62,000 bases of DNA, taken from NCBI GenBank assembly GCA_012295275.1, contig CM022679.1, positions 30,937,654 to 30,999,653 of the forward strand, in the 5' to 3' direction. Shown here in pieces: positions 13,890 to 27,687 of this stretch. The notes beneath the pieces are model-generated. The model ran no database searches and was not told the origin of the DNA. It worked only from the letters and a program-made list of their open reading frames with translations. The DNA is from Chrysomallon squamiferum. Its lineage: Eukaryota > Mollusca > Gastropoda > Neomphalida > Peltospiridae. The position numbers and the translations under genes were made by a program. Positions within the stretch are counted from its first letter, which is position 1. Every line of letters starts with the position of its first letter.

Positions 13890-14339
13890 GTGTCCAGCTC
13901 AAAACTGAATAATGTCAGAGATACTGGACAGCAGATGGATATTTGAGTCAAGATTTAAATTTCATTTATTTCTGGCTGTAACAGGATAACGTAAGAACTC
14001 TTTTGAAGACAAGTCCAGTTTCAAATTTGAGCAGAGTTACTGAAGATGGAACATGATTATTTTGAGTTAGAGACAGGTTCTGCTGCAGGAATTTAAAACC
14101 AGATGAATCATTGAATGTTCACTCAGATTTGAGTTCTGTTGCAGAAAATGAATGATTGCTGGTGTTGATTCAGATCTGAGTAGTGTTGTAAAATCTGAAT
14201 AATGGACATATCTTTGAATCTTGGCTCAAATTTGAGTGCTTGTAGAAACTGAATAGCTGGAGAATCTTTGAGTCAAACTCAAATTTAAATCTTAATTTTT
14301 AATTTGTTCTGAATAAACTTAATGTGTCTGAAATTTGAA
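13890..14339 (+). other. Caspase 3' UTR with internal repeats
   Basis: Follows the stop codon. It is made of loosely repeated phrases (AAATTTGAG, AACTGAATAATG, TTGAGTCAA), suggesting an old degenerate tandem repeat. AATAAA occurs at 14312-14317 and is a plausible poly(A) signal; further AATAAA strings lie near 14429 and 14502. Confidence 0.6.
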
Positions 14340-17300
14340 TTTTTGAAAAGAAATATGTTTCTAAATGTCTCATTACTCTCAAATAGTGTCATTCTCTTCA
14401 TACCACTTCCTATGCTTATATCATCAACAATAAATTACTTACATCATTAAAATTTATTTTTTACAATATTAACATTTTTGTAATCCTGCAAGAGTAATTG
14501 TGTAATAAATAATTAATCATCATTGTAATTTTGTATCAGAGTTTGTCAACACTGGAAGAAAAATTTGTTTATGAAGTGTTTTTTTGTGTCATTAAATTTT
14601 CTTCAGAACTGAAATAAGAAAATAAAAAACAAATATATAACCATAAATAAACCTTTTCTGGTTTTCAGGAATAGATATTTCTTTTAGCAAATGGATTATA
14701 TGGAAGTAGAGCATGTGATGATGTGAAGAAATGGCCTAATTATCAGTAAAGTGTTTTAATTTACACAACACCAATGTTTGCTAATAATAAAGTATATTCA
14801 AATAATATGTGTGAGGAGTTTCATATCAGATGCCATTTTCTCTTTTGTTTATGACTTAATTCTGTTACAGAGGGTATTTATAAATATAATATTTAAAAAA
14901 ATAGAAAATAATATACTCCACAATCTCTATGAAACTTATTTGGGTTTTTTATTTTATATTTCTAATATTTAAATTTCAGCTTCTATGGATCATCATAGTC
15001 TTGAATTAAATTTTTGTGATGCTTCTTACTATCCACAGTTAATGTCTTGTTCTATATAAAAAAATGTGTTGAAAGTATACATTTCAGCTGTTTGTGTATA
15101 TAATCTCTATTATTTAACAAGAAATAATGAAATTACTTTATGTGCCAACTGTTTGTTCACTTAACAGCAGGCACATTTTGAAACAGTTTTCACCTGGATT
15201 GTATATTTGCTTTCTCTCTCTCTCTGTATGATTGTATCTATGTATGTGTGTCTGTGTGTCTGTGTGTTTGTATGCGTATACATATATACACACACATGCA
15301 CAATACAAACGCACACACGTCTGTGTATTTGTAAGTGTGCATGTGTGTGTGTGTGTGTGTAAATATATATTTATTATTTTTTTATTTACATGTGACTAGG
15401 CTTTTTTATATACATTAATGAGATTCTTTAATATAATTACAATAAATTTATTTACATATATTTATTTTACTTACAAATATTGGTTCTAGAAATATATGCA
15501 TTGCTTAGAGGCCTATCAAATTACATATAAATGTTTACGTTCAGCATTTTCATTATTACTAAGAACAGATGATTTATAACAATTTATTAATTATTTATTG
15601 ATTTAAATGCTAAAATTCAACACCTGACAACCTTTGTCGAAAGACTGACAACATTTTAAAAAGTGTTATCAAAGTCTACAATAAATCTTTGCATGAAAAA
15701 TATTGGTGCATAATTTTATTTTTTTTTTTTTTTTTAATAATTAATTTTGTACAAAGACCAATTTGGATATATATTTATTTGTATATAAGTGTATTTGATT
15801 TTGTTTTCTGACTAAGAACTTGTAGCAGATAGAATCACATCTATCCTAAGGAACATCCACACAAACTCCCAGCCATTTGAACAACTCACAAATTCAAAAC
15901 AAGATATCAACTGTTGTATATTTTTGATATAAAATAAAACAAAAATCAATATCCTATGGTCAATCATTGTAATTCAGTAAGGATTTTAATATTGTTTTTC
16001 TGTTCGTTGATTTCGTTCTTTGTCTCACTCCATTAGAATCAGTTTCAGATTTCTTCAAGACCAATATTGATACAGATTCTCTATCACTTGTTTGACAAAC
16101 ATCTCCAGAACTCATTGATTAATTCTATATCATCAGATATTTTATTTTAAACATTTGGCATTTTCAGGTATTATTATTGCCAGAGATTTGGTATCATCGG
16201 ATTTTTGTAAACACCAAACATGTTATTTCTGATATTTTATTTTAAACACTTGATACTGTATGCCAAACATTTGCTGTCATCAGGTATTGTGTGCCAGACA
16301 ACTGGTATTTCTAATGTTATCATCTAAAACAAAAGTTGATAAAAAAAATTCTTTAGCAGCAACTTATTTTATATTTCTTTTACATTAATAAATTCTGATT
16401 TTATTTTTATCTTTAATTTTTTTTTTTTTTAACCAACTAAAATGTTAGAATGCACTGAAGTATTTGTGGTGAAAGATCTTGGCTGATCTTGTTCACTAAA
16501 TTATTTTTATGATTACATCGCTCCTAGACATAATTACTTTAATTTTTTATTTAAATAATATTTTTAAAAATTATAAAAAAATTATGGTTTTAGCTAGCTA
16601 GATTTTATTATTTTCTAGTAAATATATTTAAATTTCATACAATACATTTATTTTACACATAATTGTCCTGTATTTATGCATTATTGGAAGTTTGTGAAAC
16701 GTGCAGTGTATATTATAATGGCCTTAAACAATTTGTTTATTGGTATTTTTCATCTGAAAAACTATTTTATACTCATCTGTGACATAAATATGTATAACTG
16801 TATAGTGTGTAACAAAAGAAATGCAACATAAATGAATAAATTTGTGCATTTATTGTGAGAAGAAAATTTAGTTTTGTGTTGTTTTTTAAATTTCAGTGTT
16901 GGTAGGCCAAGAAATTGTTTGTTTAATAATACCCCAACCCATTTGCACTGCATTAAAATCTGTTGTGTGTTAAATCATTTTGAACGTAGATGATACAAAA
17001 AATTAATTTTAAAAATAACAAATTTCAAAAACAAAATTGCTGCAGACTGTCCATATATTTAACAGAATTATAGTTTATTTTATATTTCTTTTAGAATGAA
17101 TGTCTCACCTAAATGCAGACGTGTTAGCTATCAGTTATATTGACAAACAGAAAATGAGAGAAAAATGCAGAACATAATGTAAAAGAGTATAGGAAAGGAT
17201 AAAAAGCAACAATAATATATGAAAGAGAGAGAGAGAGAATTGTATGTTCAAGAAACAAAAAAAAACAACAAAAAAAAGAAAGAAACATGAGGTAACTAAT

Positions 17301-18054
17301 ATAAGGAAATGTTTTATTTACATTAAAAAAAGAAAAACAATTATGTCTACCAACAGATTTAATAAATATATAAAATTATTTTTGATAGAACTACCCCCCT
17401 TTTAAAGAAAACACAAAAAAACATCCAACTTTCATAGCTAATGATATTTTTAAAATAAACATTTCACAAAATAAAATTTATTAAACTTGAATTTTTGCTC
17501 AAAACTTTAAAATCCTTTCTTAAATAATGATAACATGATAACACCTGTTCCTCACAATCGAACTGATATCCAACAATTTAAAAAACAAAGTTCAAATTAT
17601 AACTTTATCTTACAAAAATTTCCACACCACCCTTGCTAGTAAACAAAAGATTTACATCTAAAATGAGGCAATAAAAACTGTGTAAAAACTCCTCCTAATG
17701 TTAGAAGACTTATTAATTATAATTTTTTACTATTCAAAGAACACTCGTTTATTTAACGGCGAGATTGCTGGCTCAGTCTTTATCCACATTTTATACCAGT
17801 GAACGCAAAGGTTTTTTTTAACATACCTATAATTTTGTGGTTAAAATTTATTTTCAGCTTGGTATCCTTGCGAATATATATAAATTTATATTGAAAATAC
17901 AGTCTTCAGTTGTTGGATATTTCTAATGACGCAAATTAAATGTTAAATACATCTTTGATGTAATACAATATCGTTCAACACAATCTCTTCCTTCAAGACA
18001 AATGAAATGTTGGACACAATCATGTACACACACAGATGAACTACAGACGTCACT
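14340..18054. other. Intergenic, caspase to TIMM23 (both 3' ends)
   Basis: AT-rich DNA between two convergent genes. I find no gene. It has TG/CA-rich sequence at 15240-15360, T-rich and A-rich runs, and a loosely repeated block at about 16080-16330 (TTATTTTAAACA and CATCAGGTATT phrases). On the minus strand AATAAA at 17852-17847 could serve TIMM23. Confidence 0.6.
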
Positions 18055-20876
18055 TCAATCACGGTTCAACATGCTCTTAATTCTGTCTTTGCTTGTGAAG
18101 AGGACGTAGGCTGCGGCCAGTCCTAAACCAATTCCTCCTCCTCGTACACATTTCTTCCAACCTCCTGAAAAATAAAAACAAGATAATATAAACCAAAAAT
18201 ATGGTCCTGAAACTGTTACTAAAACTCATTTCTTTACAGAATACCCCATCCAACAACACCATCATTATGAAGACTAAGAGTTACTGCAGTGCAAAGATAA
18301 TACAAGTAATAGTAATATGAACCAACTTAAAGTATTTAGACTGGGATTCATTAGTTAATAACTTAATTCCTTTATCTGCAACACCAACAAGACAGCTGGC
18401 ATACTGGTTGCTATGATACTATCTGGAATTCTCAAATTTTGATTAGCTATATTCAAAAATATTAGTGTGATGAAAGTAAAATTTATATTTAGGTTTTTCA
18501 AACTGTAACAGATCTACCTACCTGTATATTTTTGTCAAAAATGGAGTAAGCTAAAATTTTCCATATTATCTATTGATGTGACACAAAATGACCATTCTGC
18601 AATATTACTGGTAGCGTGGAAAATAGCTTATTTATGAAGAAGCTGTTTACATTTTTATATCAGCATTATAATTTAATTACTGAATAAATGAAAAAAAACA
18701 AAAAAACATAAAATAAATATTTTCTGAGTCTCCAAGTCTCTAATTCCTGTCAGTGAATTCAGACACTCAGAGTCTCACTCACCAGAACACTTGTAGAGGA
18801 GGCCTGTAGCTGTGCCAGCCACGACTGTGTTCAGTTCATCTTCAACACCGCGAGCCCACCACAACACGACACCAAACACGCTGTACATCAGCGCTGAAAC
18901 AACATCGCAGATCAATTAAAACACCTTCTCACTGACAGCGTAAAACTTCAAAAATACACCATTTCGGTGAATCTGTAGCTACAGCGTAGCTTTGTAACTA
19001 CTAATTTTAAAACTTGTTTTTAAAAACTTCCAAAATTTAATTTAGAACTAAAAACAAAGAACTAACTAAGAACACTGTGATAACATTTATAAAATATTTT
19101 GTCAGTGAAGTGTAATTTTAAAACAAATCTCGTAACGTGAAAATTTAAAGAGTTTAATCATAATAAGTAAATGTTTAGGAATGACTATGTTAAAAACAAA
19201 CCCACCAACAACTCCAAGGGTCTGGGCACTGGAGGCTCCCTGTTTTGTTATAAAATTCAGCATTCTGTAAACAAAATTAAACTGTATCCATAAAGTGAAA
19301 AACATTTCGAGTAAAATTTATATTAAATGACGAAATAAAATGCAAATTGTATTTAAATATGAAAACAATAATAATAATAATAAAAACATTATGTGGAATG
19401 GGTACTGCTGACAAGTATGTACCATAGTATACAAGATATCTTGTCAATGAAATTATCATTTTTAAGAGAACTTTAGTAGTTTCTGGTTTGTACATGTTTA
19501 GATTTTTTTTGTTTTTTCCTACAATCATTTTCTCAGCTGTCATAAAAATTTACAACAAACATATGCATGAACAGCTGAATTAAATAAATATTGTACATAT
19601 TGTGATTATTACAAAACTAACCTTTATTAACAATAAAGTACAATTTACGAACGACACCATTTTGATTTTCGTTTCATTTGTCTTATGCATTGCTGACATC
19701 ATAGATTTCTTTACAGTTGTGATATTAAGTCTAGTATTTCGTTTCTTGTTCATATTAACCAACAAACACCAACATACATCATGCACTACTTACCAGACAT
19801 ACAGTGGATTTAGCATATTACTGCTGTTTTGTGATTTTAATTAAAGAAAGGTGCATATGTATCTGTGCTTATATGTGTGTGTACATAGGTGTGTATGTGT
19901 GTGTGGCTGGCACTTGTTTTAATAAAGAAAATAAAACGTACTGTGTTCTCCTCACAGCTCCAGTTAACTGTGCAGCCTGCGTTTCTCTCAAACCTGCATA
20001 CAAACCATTCAACCCTCCTACTGCAGCACCTGTGTAACACAAACAGTAAGTATTCACATTAATATACAATGTATTATTTGCGTCATGTAGTTCATCAAAA
20101 TAAATTTTGTAAAAATTAAGTATTAACTGCATTACAAACCATTCAAACCTCTAACAATTGCACTAACTATTTGTTAAAATTTATACACAAGGTTTATTTT
20201 TGTTTTTACTTTATTTTTTTTTAAATTTCTGCAGAAACCATTCGAAATTTCAACACTTTTACAGCACAATCTGCTTAATACAAACAGTAATGTCCTTATT
20301 TTATTATTTATCAATCAGATTTTTTTATCTTTTTCTTAAAACATTTTTTACACTAATTTCTATGACAGTTTCAACATCAATTAAGTGTTACAAATAAAAT
20401 AACCTCTTCTCTCTATCTATAAGCAGAACAAATTATTACAGTATGCATTTTAACCAATAAAATCAACTCTGAAAACAAATGTTCAAAAATCAAGCCCTTC
20501 ATTATATAATCAGCCTACTATCAGCAAGGAAAGAAAACGAAATACAGGTTAAATAAAATCTAAATGAGAAAATGAATGCAAGTGTTACGACAATGGCTGG
20601 TCAGAACATTAACAGTAACTGAAAATTCAGTATTTATTTTCTGTGAATTGTTGGAAAGTAGAAGAAAAACAAACCGACAAAGACAGATCCTCCAATCTGT
20701 GAGAATGATAATTCTAATCTACCCCTCTGTCGACTGGCTCCTTCAGGAAAAATGAAATCAGAATCTGCTGACTTTGAAAAAAAATCATAAAAAAATCATT
20801 AAATATGTTTATATTGGAGATTGATATATAATAATAATTTTTAAAAAACATAAAAATAATAATAGTAATAGTAATA

Positions 20877-20959
<83 letters not shown>

Positions 20960-21830
20960 ATGATAATGAAAATAGGGTGATTAAAATGGTCTATTTTTTA
21001 AAGGAAATATTAATGTATTATAAATAAAATTATAGCCTATTGATACTAAATACTGATTCTACTTACTGGTGTTACAAAGGATGGGTCAAAGTTCAAATAA
21101 GGTGACATAATTGCCCCAGCTGGACCTGCAGTAACTGAAACAAAACAAAACATCAATGGATGACTTTATGGTATTTCAGTGTACTTTGATACATATATAA
21201 AACATTCTGTATTTATCTCAGCCTTTAGGTATAAAGTGATATAACTATGAATAATATAATACTGACACAGTGACATTTATATAAAGTATGAATTCATATT
21301 TACAAATATACTCAATACTGACAAACACAGACACACTGAGACAAATTATGACACTGACAGGTGCAAAACACTGTTATTCCATACTGAATTCATTTCCATT
21401 ATCTTATTTGTAATTTAAGTGTTTTATTTATATTTTAATTGTTTATAAATATATAATCATGATACATACACTGACTGTTAACTGTATCAGTGTATCATGT
21501 ATGATGCAACGTTGGTAACTCATTTAGTCATTACCTGATAGTGACAGTCCATCAATTTCTTTAAAACTACTTTTCATAATATTTTAACTTTAACTTCTAC
21601 ATATATATCTGATGATATATAATAATAAAACATAACGAAGCAAACAAACAAATAATGGGAATTTGCCATCAGATGTTGAAATTTTTTTTTAAATATTTGA
21701 AACGAAATAATTATGCGAAGCTTTAACACTTTCAATAATAATAATAATTTAAATCACCTGGTACATCCATACTGGGGTCTGATTTTGAATATGGTGAAAA
21801 GAAACTCATTTTCCCTTTATCGTGATCCAT
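18055..21830 (-). CDS. TIMM23: Mitochondrial import inner membrane translocase TIM23
   Basis: Channel-associated subunit of the TIM23 complex, which moves presequence proteins across or into the inner mitochondrial membrane. Coding exons, in transcript order: 21830-21758, 21134-21067, 20771-20675, 20029-19942, 19264-19206, 18893-18783, 18164-18055. Phases agree, giving about 203 residues, against roughly 209 in vertebrates. Order: a hydrophilic N-terminus (starts MDHDKGKMSFF), then SPYLNFDPSF, FIFPEGASRQRGRLE, the first membrane segment with IGGSVFVGAAVGGLNGLYAG (glycine-rich, GxxxG-like), KQGASSAQTLGVV, RGVEDELNTVVAGTATGLLYK, and a last glycine-rich segment ending KSMLNRD. These match the Tim17/Tim22/Tim23 family in order and spacing. 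The start is the first ATG in frame before the conserved region. Exon 2 has two in-frame acceptors 9 nt apart. Confidence 0.95.
20863..20956. repeat. (TAATAG) then (GA) microsatellite
   Basis: A pure GA run at 20881-20956, preceded by three TAATAG-like copies. It lies in the TIMM23 intron between coding exons 2 and 3. Confidence 0.95.
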
Positions 21831-22188
21831 TTTAATCTTTAAAACAAAATATATCAAACGACCGACATCAGTGACTTTTACGAAACCATGCACATGTTGC
21901 AGGAGATACTTGACTGTTCTTTCTTACTTGATACGCTTTTCTCTGCACTAGCTAGCTAACGACAGTGGAATAGTCAAATATATATGCCTCCTATAATATT
22001 TAGTTATTTATTTGATCAGCGCATGTGCAGTTCAGGCAACTTTACTTATGAATGTACCTGCATATCTAACAGTTTAATAAATCTATAGTTATATGTCTAT
22101 AACAGCCTAATTAATTCGATCCATCTTACTGATACTGAAGAATTTATACCCAAAACAAATGAATGTAAATCGAGAAATGGTATCGAGA

Positions 22189-22239
<51 letters not shown>

Positions 22240-23447
22240 TAAAGGCTCTTTAAGGTTCCCAAATGATAACTCTTTTTCTTCTTGTGTTTTACTAAAGATA
22301 ATAAACAATATTTATGTTAATGTCTGTGATAACAAATGAAAATTATGCAGGTAGAGGCCCCAGTGCACTACTGTGCTAAATAATCATGAACTAAATAATC
22401 AGTAAAAGTTTTCTTTTATTTATCTTTTACCAGCAATAGGGACGCAAATACTACAGATTGTTGTTACTTGTTCTATAATAAGGATTGGTGAACATATTTT
22501 CATTTTAGCATATGTAATGATATATATCTACACCGGTTCCTGAAGGTCAAGGTTGGTTTCAAAGAAAACACGAACACGTGGGGAACGATTAAGTTTGCTT
22601 GGGTTCTTGCACTCGGTATCCATTTGTTTAGTGGTAATACTTCTTACAGCACAAATTATTTCGTCTTTGGTCTTTAAAATGTGTAATATTTTAATATTTA
22701 TGTTTTTAACTAATTCTTAATCACAGTAACATTTGTAGTCAAAACTAATAATTTAGTAATTACACATCATTACTAGTTTGCGTCGTTAATAATAATATTT
22801 ATATAACTATATTATTATTAAATTAGTGTGTTTTAGTTCAATAGTGTAAAAGTATAAAAATCACGTCAACTTAATCAGTCTAATAATGAAGACAGACAAT
22901 TAATCTGCCAAATCTGTCAGTTTATATTTTAAAAATGTTGTCTTTTGAAAATGAAAAATGTGGTTGATTCAACAAAAGTCAAAACTAAAACTAACAGTGA
23001 CTGATCTCGCAGAACAAGGGAACAAACAGCTATTAAAGTTTACATTTGTTGTGATTAGTCTGAATATATAGATTGCAAAATTACTGAATAATTTCCGAAA
23101 ACAATTCAAACAGTAATTTTTATGTAGTTAACTTTGAGAATAGATTGTGGGGACCTAATATAGACAGATTCCTACAGTCTGTTACTCTGTAAAGTTTGAT
23201 TGATTAGAAGTTGAATCCTGGTAGTGTACCCAATCGACTGTTTCCTGTTTCAACCAGTACTAGTTTATAACTAGTTTATGAAAAAGAACGAGAAAATAAT
23301 ATTTTCTATGTTGACATTAATACTAATAATACTCAAAACAATTGACAGATAAAGATATTAATATGTATATAATAGTATTATTATTACATTTGTTTTTGTT
23401 ACAGCAAGTTTTTTTTTGACGTATAAATAAAAAGGAATTTTTACAAG
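21831..23447. promoter_or_regulatory. Head-to-head promoter region of TIMM23 and NAF1
   Basis: The two genes diverge from this 1.6 kb gap. It contains a (TAA) run at 22195-22240 and a perfect E-box CACGTG at 22575-22580. A good 3' splice acceptor (TTTTTGTTACAG, ending 23402) lies just before the NAF1 start, suggesting that NAF1 has an upstream 5' UTR exon. Transcription start sites cannot be fixed from sequence. Confidence 0.5.
22575..22580. promoter_or_regulatory. E-box CACGTG
   Basis: A perfect palindromic Myc/Max or USF-type E-box in the divergent TIMM23/NAF1 promoter. Ribosome-biogenesis genes are often Myc-responsive, which would suit NAF1, but a single hexamer is weak evidence. Confidence 0.35.
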
Positions 23448-26400
23448 ATGGAAACTGATTCAAACAACAAAAACACTGACAAAGAGGATGAGAATTTGAT
23501 GAAGAACAATAATGAAAATCACAAAAATAATAATGAAGAAAATGAAAGACAGAACAGCTTTGCAAAAACTAATGAATGCACAAAACCAAACACTGGTGAT
23601 AAAGGTGAAAACATGATTGCAAATGATGGTGTTCAAAATGTAACTGATAATGATGGAGGTCAGAAGATGTCTAAAAATGATGTGGTTCTAAATGTGACTG
23701 GTAATGATGGAGGTGAAAATATGACAACTAATGGAGGTGAAAATATGACTACAACTGATGGAGGTGAAAATATGACTACAACTGATGGAGGTGTAAATAT
23801 GACTACAACTGATGGAAGTGTAAATATGACTACAACTGATGGAGGTATAAATATGACTACAACTGATGGAGGTGTAAATATGACTACAACTGATGGAGGT
23901 GTAAATATGACTACAACTGATGGAGGTATAAATATGACTACAACTGATGGAGTTCTAAATATGACTGGAAATGATAAGGATAACAGTGTGTCTGGAACTG
24001 TTATTGAAGGAACTAAAAATATGTCTGGAAATGGAGATCAAAATGATCCAATTAAAAATGAAGACAAAAATATGTTAAAACATGAAGAGATGAAAAATGT
24101 AATTCCTGAAGTTGAACAAGATTCTAAAAACTTGATTACCAGTAACAGCAATGAAAATGACAACTCAGTTACTACAGCATCTTCAAATAATCCAGAATAT
24201 ATTAAAATTTGTGAATCTGAAACCTTGAGTAACGGTCAGCAAGATGATTCTTCTGAAACTGTGGCAACTACTGTTACAGAAACTGGTCACCATGGTGACA
24301 AGACAGAAGAGGAAAAAGAAGCTTTTAAGGATGATCTTAAAAAGTCTGGCAAAGATGACTCAGATCTATTTCAGTCAAATGATAGAGCAAATCTAGTTAC
24401 AAATAAACCAACAGTTTCAGAACCTCTGTCTGTTGAAATGATGGAAACAGACACTTCTTTGATTCCAGCTGACAAGATGGCTGAAACTGAAAGTGAGGCT
24501 GGCGTCTGCTTGACAGAATCAAAGTCTAACTGTGAAGAGCACACAGAGAAAGAAGTGGTGTGTTTCAGTGACTGTGAGGATAAGACTGAGAAGAACAAAG
24601 TGTCACATTCAATGAAGTATCGCGATGGGTTAAACTCTTCATCAGATGCCAGTGGTAATGAGAGTGATACATCTGAAGTGTAAGTTTTTTTTTAATCATG
24701 GAGGATTTTAATTAGGTTCAATCATCTGAAGAAACACATGCATAAAAATATACTTACATACATACATGTGTACAGATAGGCAAATAAATGCATAATTATA
24801 ATACAAACATCACTCCTGGTCAAAATGTCAGTATTCAAACACAGTGGTATAGATAGAGAGAAAGAAAATGTTATCTTTATACTGTAAATAAATAATTGGT
24901 TTTCATTTTAGTGAAGATGATGATGCAAGGAAAAAAGAAACAGCAAAATCTCCCAAGATAGCACCTTTCTGTATGGAAGATCTTAGAACAAGAGGAGAAA
25001 TATTTCCAGAGGTTTTTTTTTTTTTTTACACATATATTTGTTATATTTATTTAGTACTTTGATAAGTCAGTAATGGAGTAAATATTAGAATGGGAAAATT
25101 TCCAGTGAGTACACCATGAAGAACTGATGCAGAAAATTCTCACAGCTAAACAGAATATTTAGATAAAACCAGTTCAGACACAAAAGTGTTTCTATTAATA
25201 TTATTTTGTTTAAATCTTAAATTCAGTCAGTGATTTGAATTTATGGAAACAACTTAAAATAACATGTAATAAAATATAATAAATTTGAGTTTATTCTAAA
25301 TTATACAGAAACAGAGAAGTAAAACTGATATAGATCAATAATTCATAGTCACATTGATGAGAATTTGAATATACAATAATCTGTTTCTAATTAATGAGAT
25401 TTAATCAGTCATCCAAAGAATATAGTAATGAATCTTCTGTCTTAGATGCTGTAATAAAAAACAGTAATTTAACTATTAATATAAAAATAAGTGTTGATAT
25501 CAAGGTGATGTTATACAAATATTCATTTGAAAGTTGTCTTTCTATTATTATTATGTGTTTGTTACTTTTATTAATTTATTAATTAATTATGTGCCTTGTA
25601 TAATTAGGAATTGCCAGCTATTGGTGAATTAACAATCAGTGTGACAGAGGATGTTCAACTTGTTCCTGTTGGCATAGTAACCTCATCTGTTCGAGTGTTA
25701 GGTAAATAACTGATTTTAGTTAACACATATACCCTAAATATATTTGTGTGTTCTTTGAAGAAATTGTTTTGTTTGGTCTTTTAGTTAAAGTGTGTCTGTT
25801 GTGGTAAAAATGTATAATACAATATATCAACTGTTTTATTATCTGTCATTGGTTATCAACCTTTATTAATAATAAAGTATGAACACAATGTAACAAGGCC
25901 AGGTTGATCCATAATCATTACCATTTACCCTCAGATCTGTATATTGATTGAGGATGTACCAAGATTTCAGTAAATTACCCTCAAGTACTTTTTTGAAACA
26001 TTTGTTTTACAGTTGTTATTGAACACAATCAAGAACTTCCTCCTCTGGATGAAGATACCATCTTGTTCACTGAAAACAGAAAACCTTTTGGACAGGTAAA
26101 CAATATGTCTGTGTTAGAAACAATGTTTTGTCAGTTTATAACTGCATTTACCAGGTGTAACAGTAAAGTCAGCATGGGATCAAGGTAGATAACTCTAATG
26201 TAATATTAAAATTGAAAATTGGGAACAGTTTGTCTGAAATTTAATTTTCCTTTTTGAAAACTTTGGACCAGTTGTTAAAAAATTCAGATTAGAAATTTTC
26301 CTTTTTATAATTTTGTTTGTATGGTTTTGGAATAGTAGTCATGCCATTTATCAGCTTCAAGTCCAACTTTCTATTGTTTACGCAAGCTGGAAACAAAAAA

Positions 26401-27643
26401 ACGAGACAAGTGTTTATGTTTTTATTTTAGATTTTTGAAGTTTTTGGACCAGTCGCCTCACCATTCTACTCAGTGAGATTCAACTCAGCAGAGGAGATTA
26501 AGGAGAAAGGAATCAAAGAAGGAGATATCGTCTACTGTGCTCCTAAAGTGGAGGAATTTACACACTATGTTTTTGTAGAACGCTTAAAGAGGTACATTTG
26601 TCCTTCTGTTTTTAAATTATTAGTACTAGCATTATTTATTTATTTATTTATTTTAGTAAATGTGATTTTCTTTTTCTGTTTCTTTGCTTTTGGTTCCTTT
26701 TTCCATATAATTTTTACTTTTTGTTATTATTTCAGTATTTATTATATATTTTTCCCTTTCTTTTTTCTTGATACTTAGTAAATAAATATTTATACCTATC
26801 AGTTTGTAATCAGTATATTAACACTTGTATTTATAACTTAACTCAATTTGTGTTTAATTCCTCTGTACAGTTAATCTTTGTAAACCTTGTGATAATGTTT
26901 TAAATATAATCTTATGTTAACAGGATAAAAGGTTCTGATGCATCATGGGAAAACAACAACGAACCTCCAGATTCAGTAAGTAGTTTTTTAAAATGATAGA
27001 ATGTCAGCATGATAAAAATAAAACTTCATGATAAAAATTGAAGCAGATTATTTCATTGCAAACAGATATTGCTTTGACATCAGCAAATATAGTTACTACA
27101 CTTGCATTTCATTTATAAAAATCCCCATTAGCCTGAAATCAAGTTTCTCATTTTTGTTGTTTTTAAATTATATCTGATAAAGACAAAACAATTTAATCTC
27201 TTCATGCTAGTGAATAAAAACAAAAGACACACTGTGTACAGGAATAAAAGAATTTTGGTATCACTTTTACCCTTCTGCTTAATTTCTTTCCTGTCACTTT
27301 GAAAACTGAAGAGATTAACATGTAGATGTCTGTGTGTCACTGTGTCTGTTTTTCTGTCCAGTGTAAGGAGTTTTCAGATGATGAGGATGAAAAGCGAGCC
27401 AGTAGAAGTCGGAAACATTCGGGTGAAGAACCAATGGAGGACCCCACTGACTGTCTGCCTGGAGCCTACAAACCTGCAAAACGAAAACAGACCAGGAAAG
27501 AGTGAGTGTGATAAAATATGTAAAAGAATAAATAAATAATATATGAATATATATATATATATATATATAAAATAAATAAATATGTAAATATGTAGGTAAG
27601 GAAATGAAATAAATAAACAAATATGTAAACAAAACATATAATA

Positions 27644-27687
<44 letters not shown>

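Noticed and set aside
16762-16953. Short minus-strand open frame in the intergenic gap
   Set aside because: No recognisable domain, AT-driven composition, no splice or signal context.
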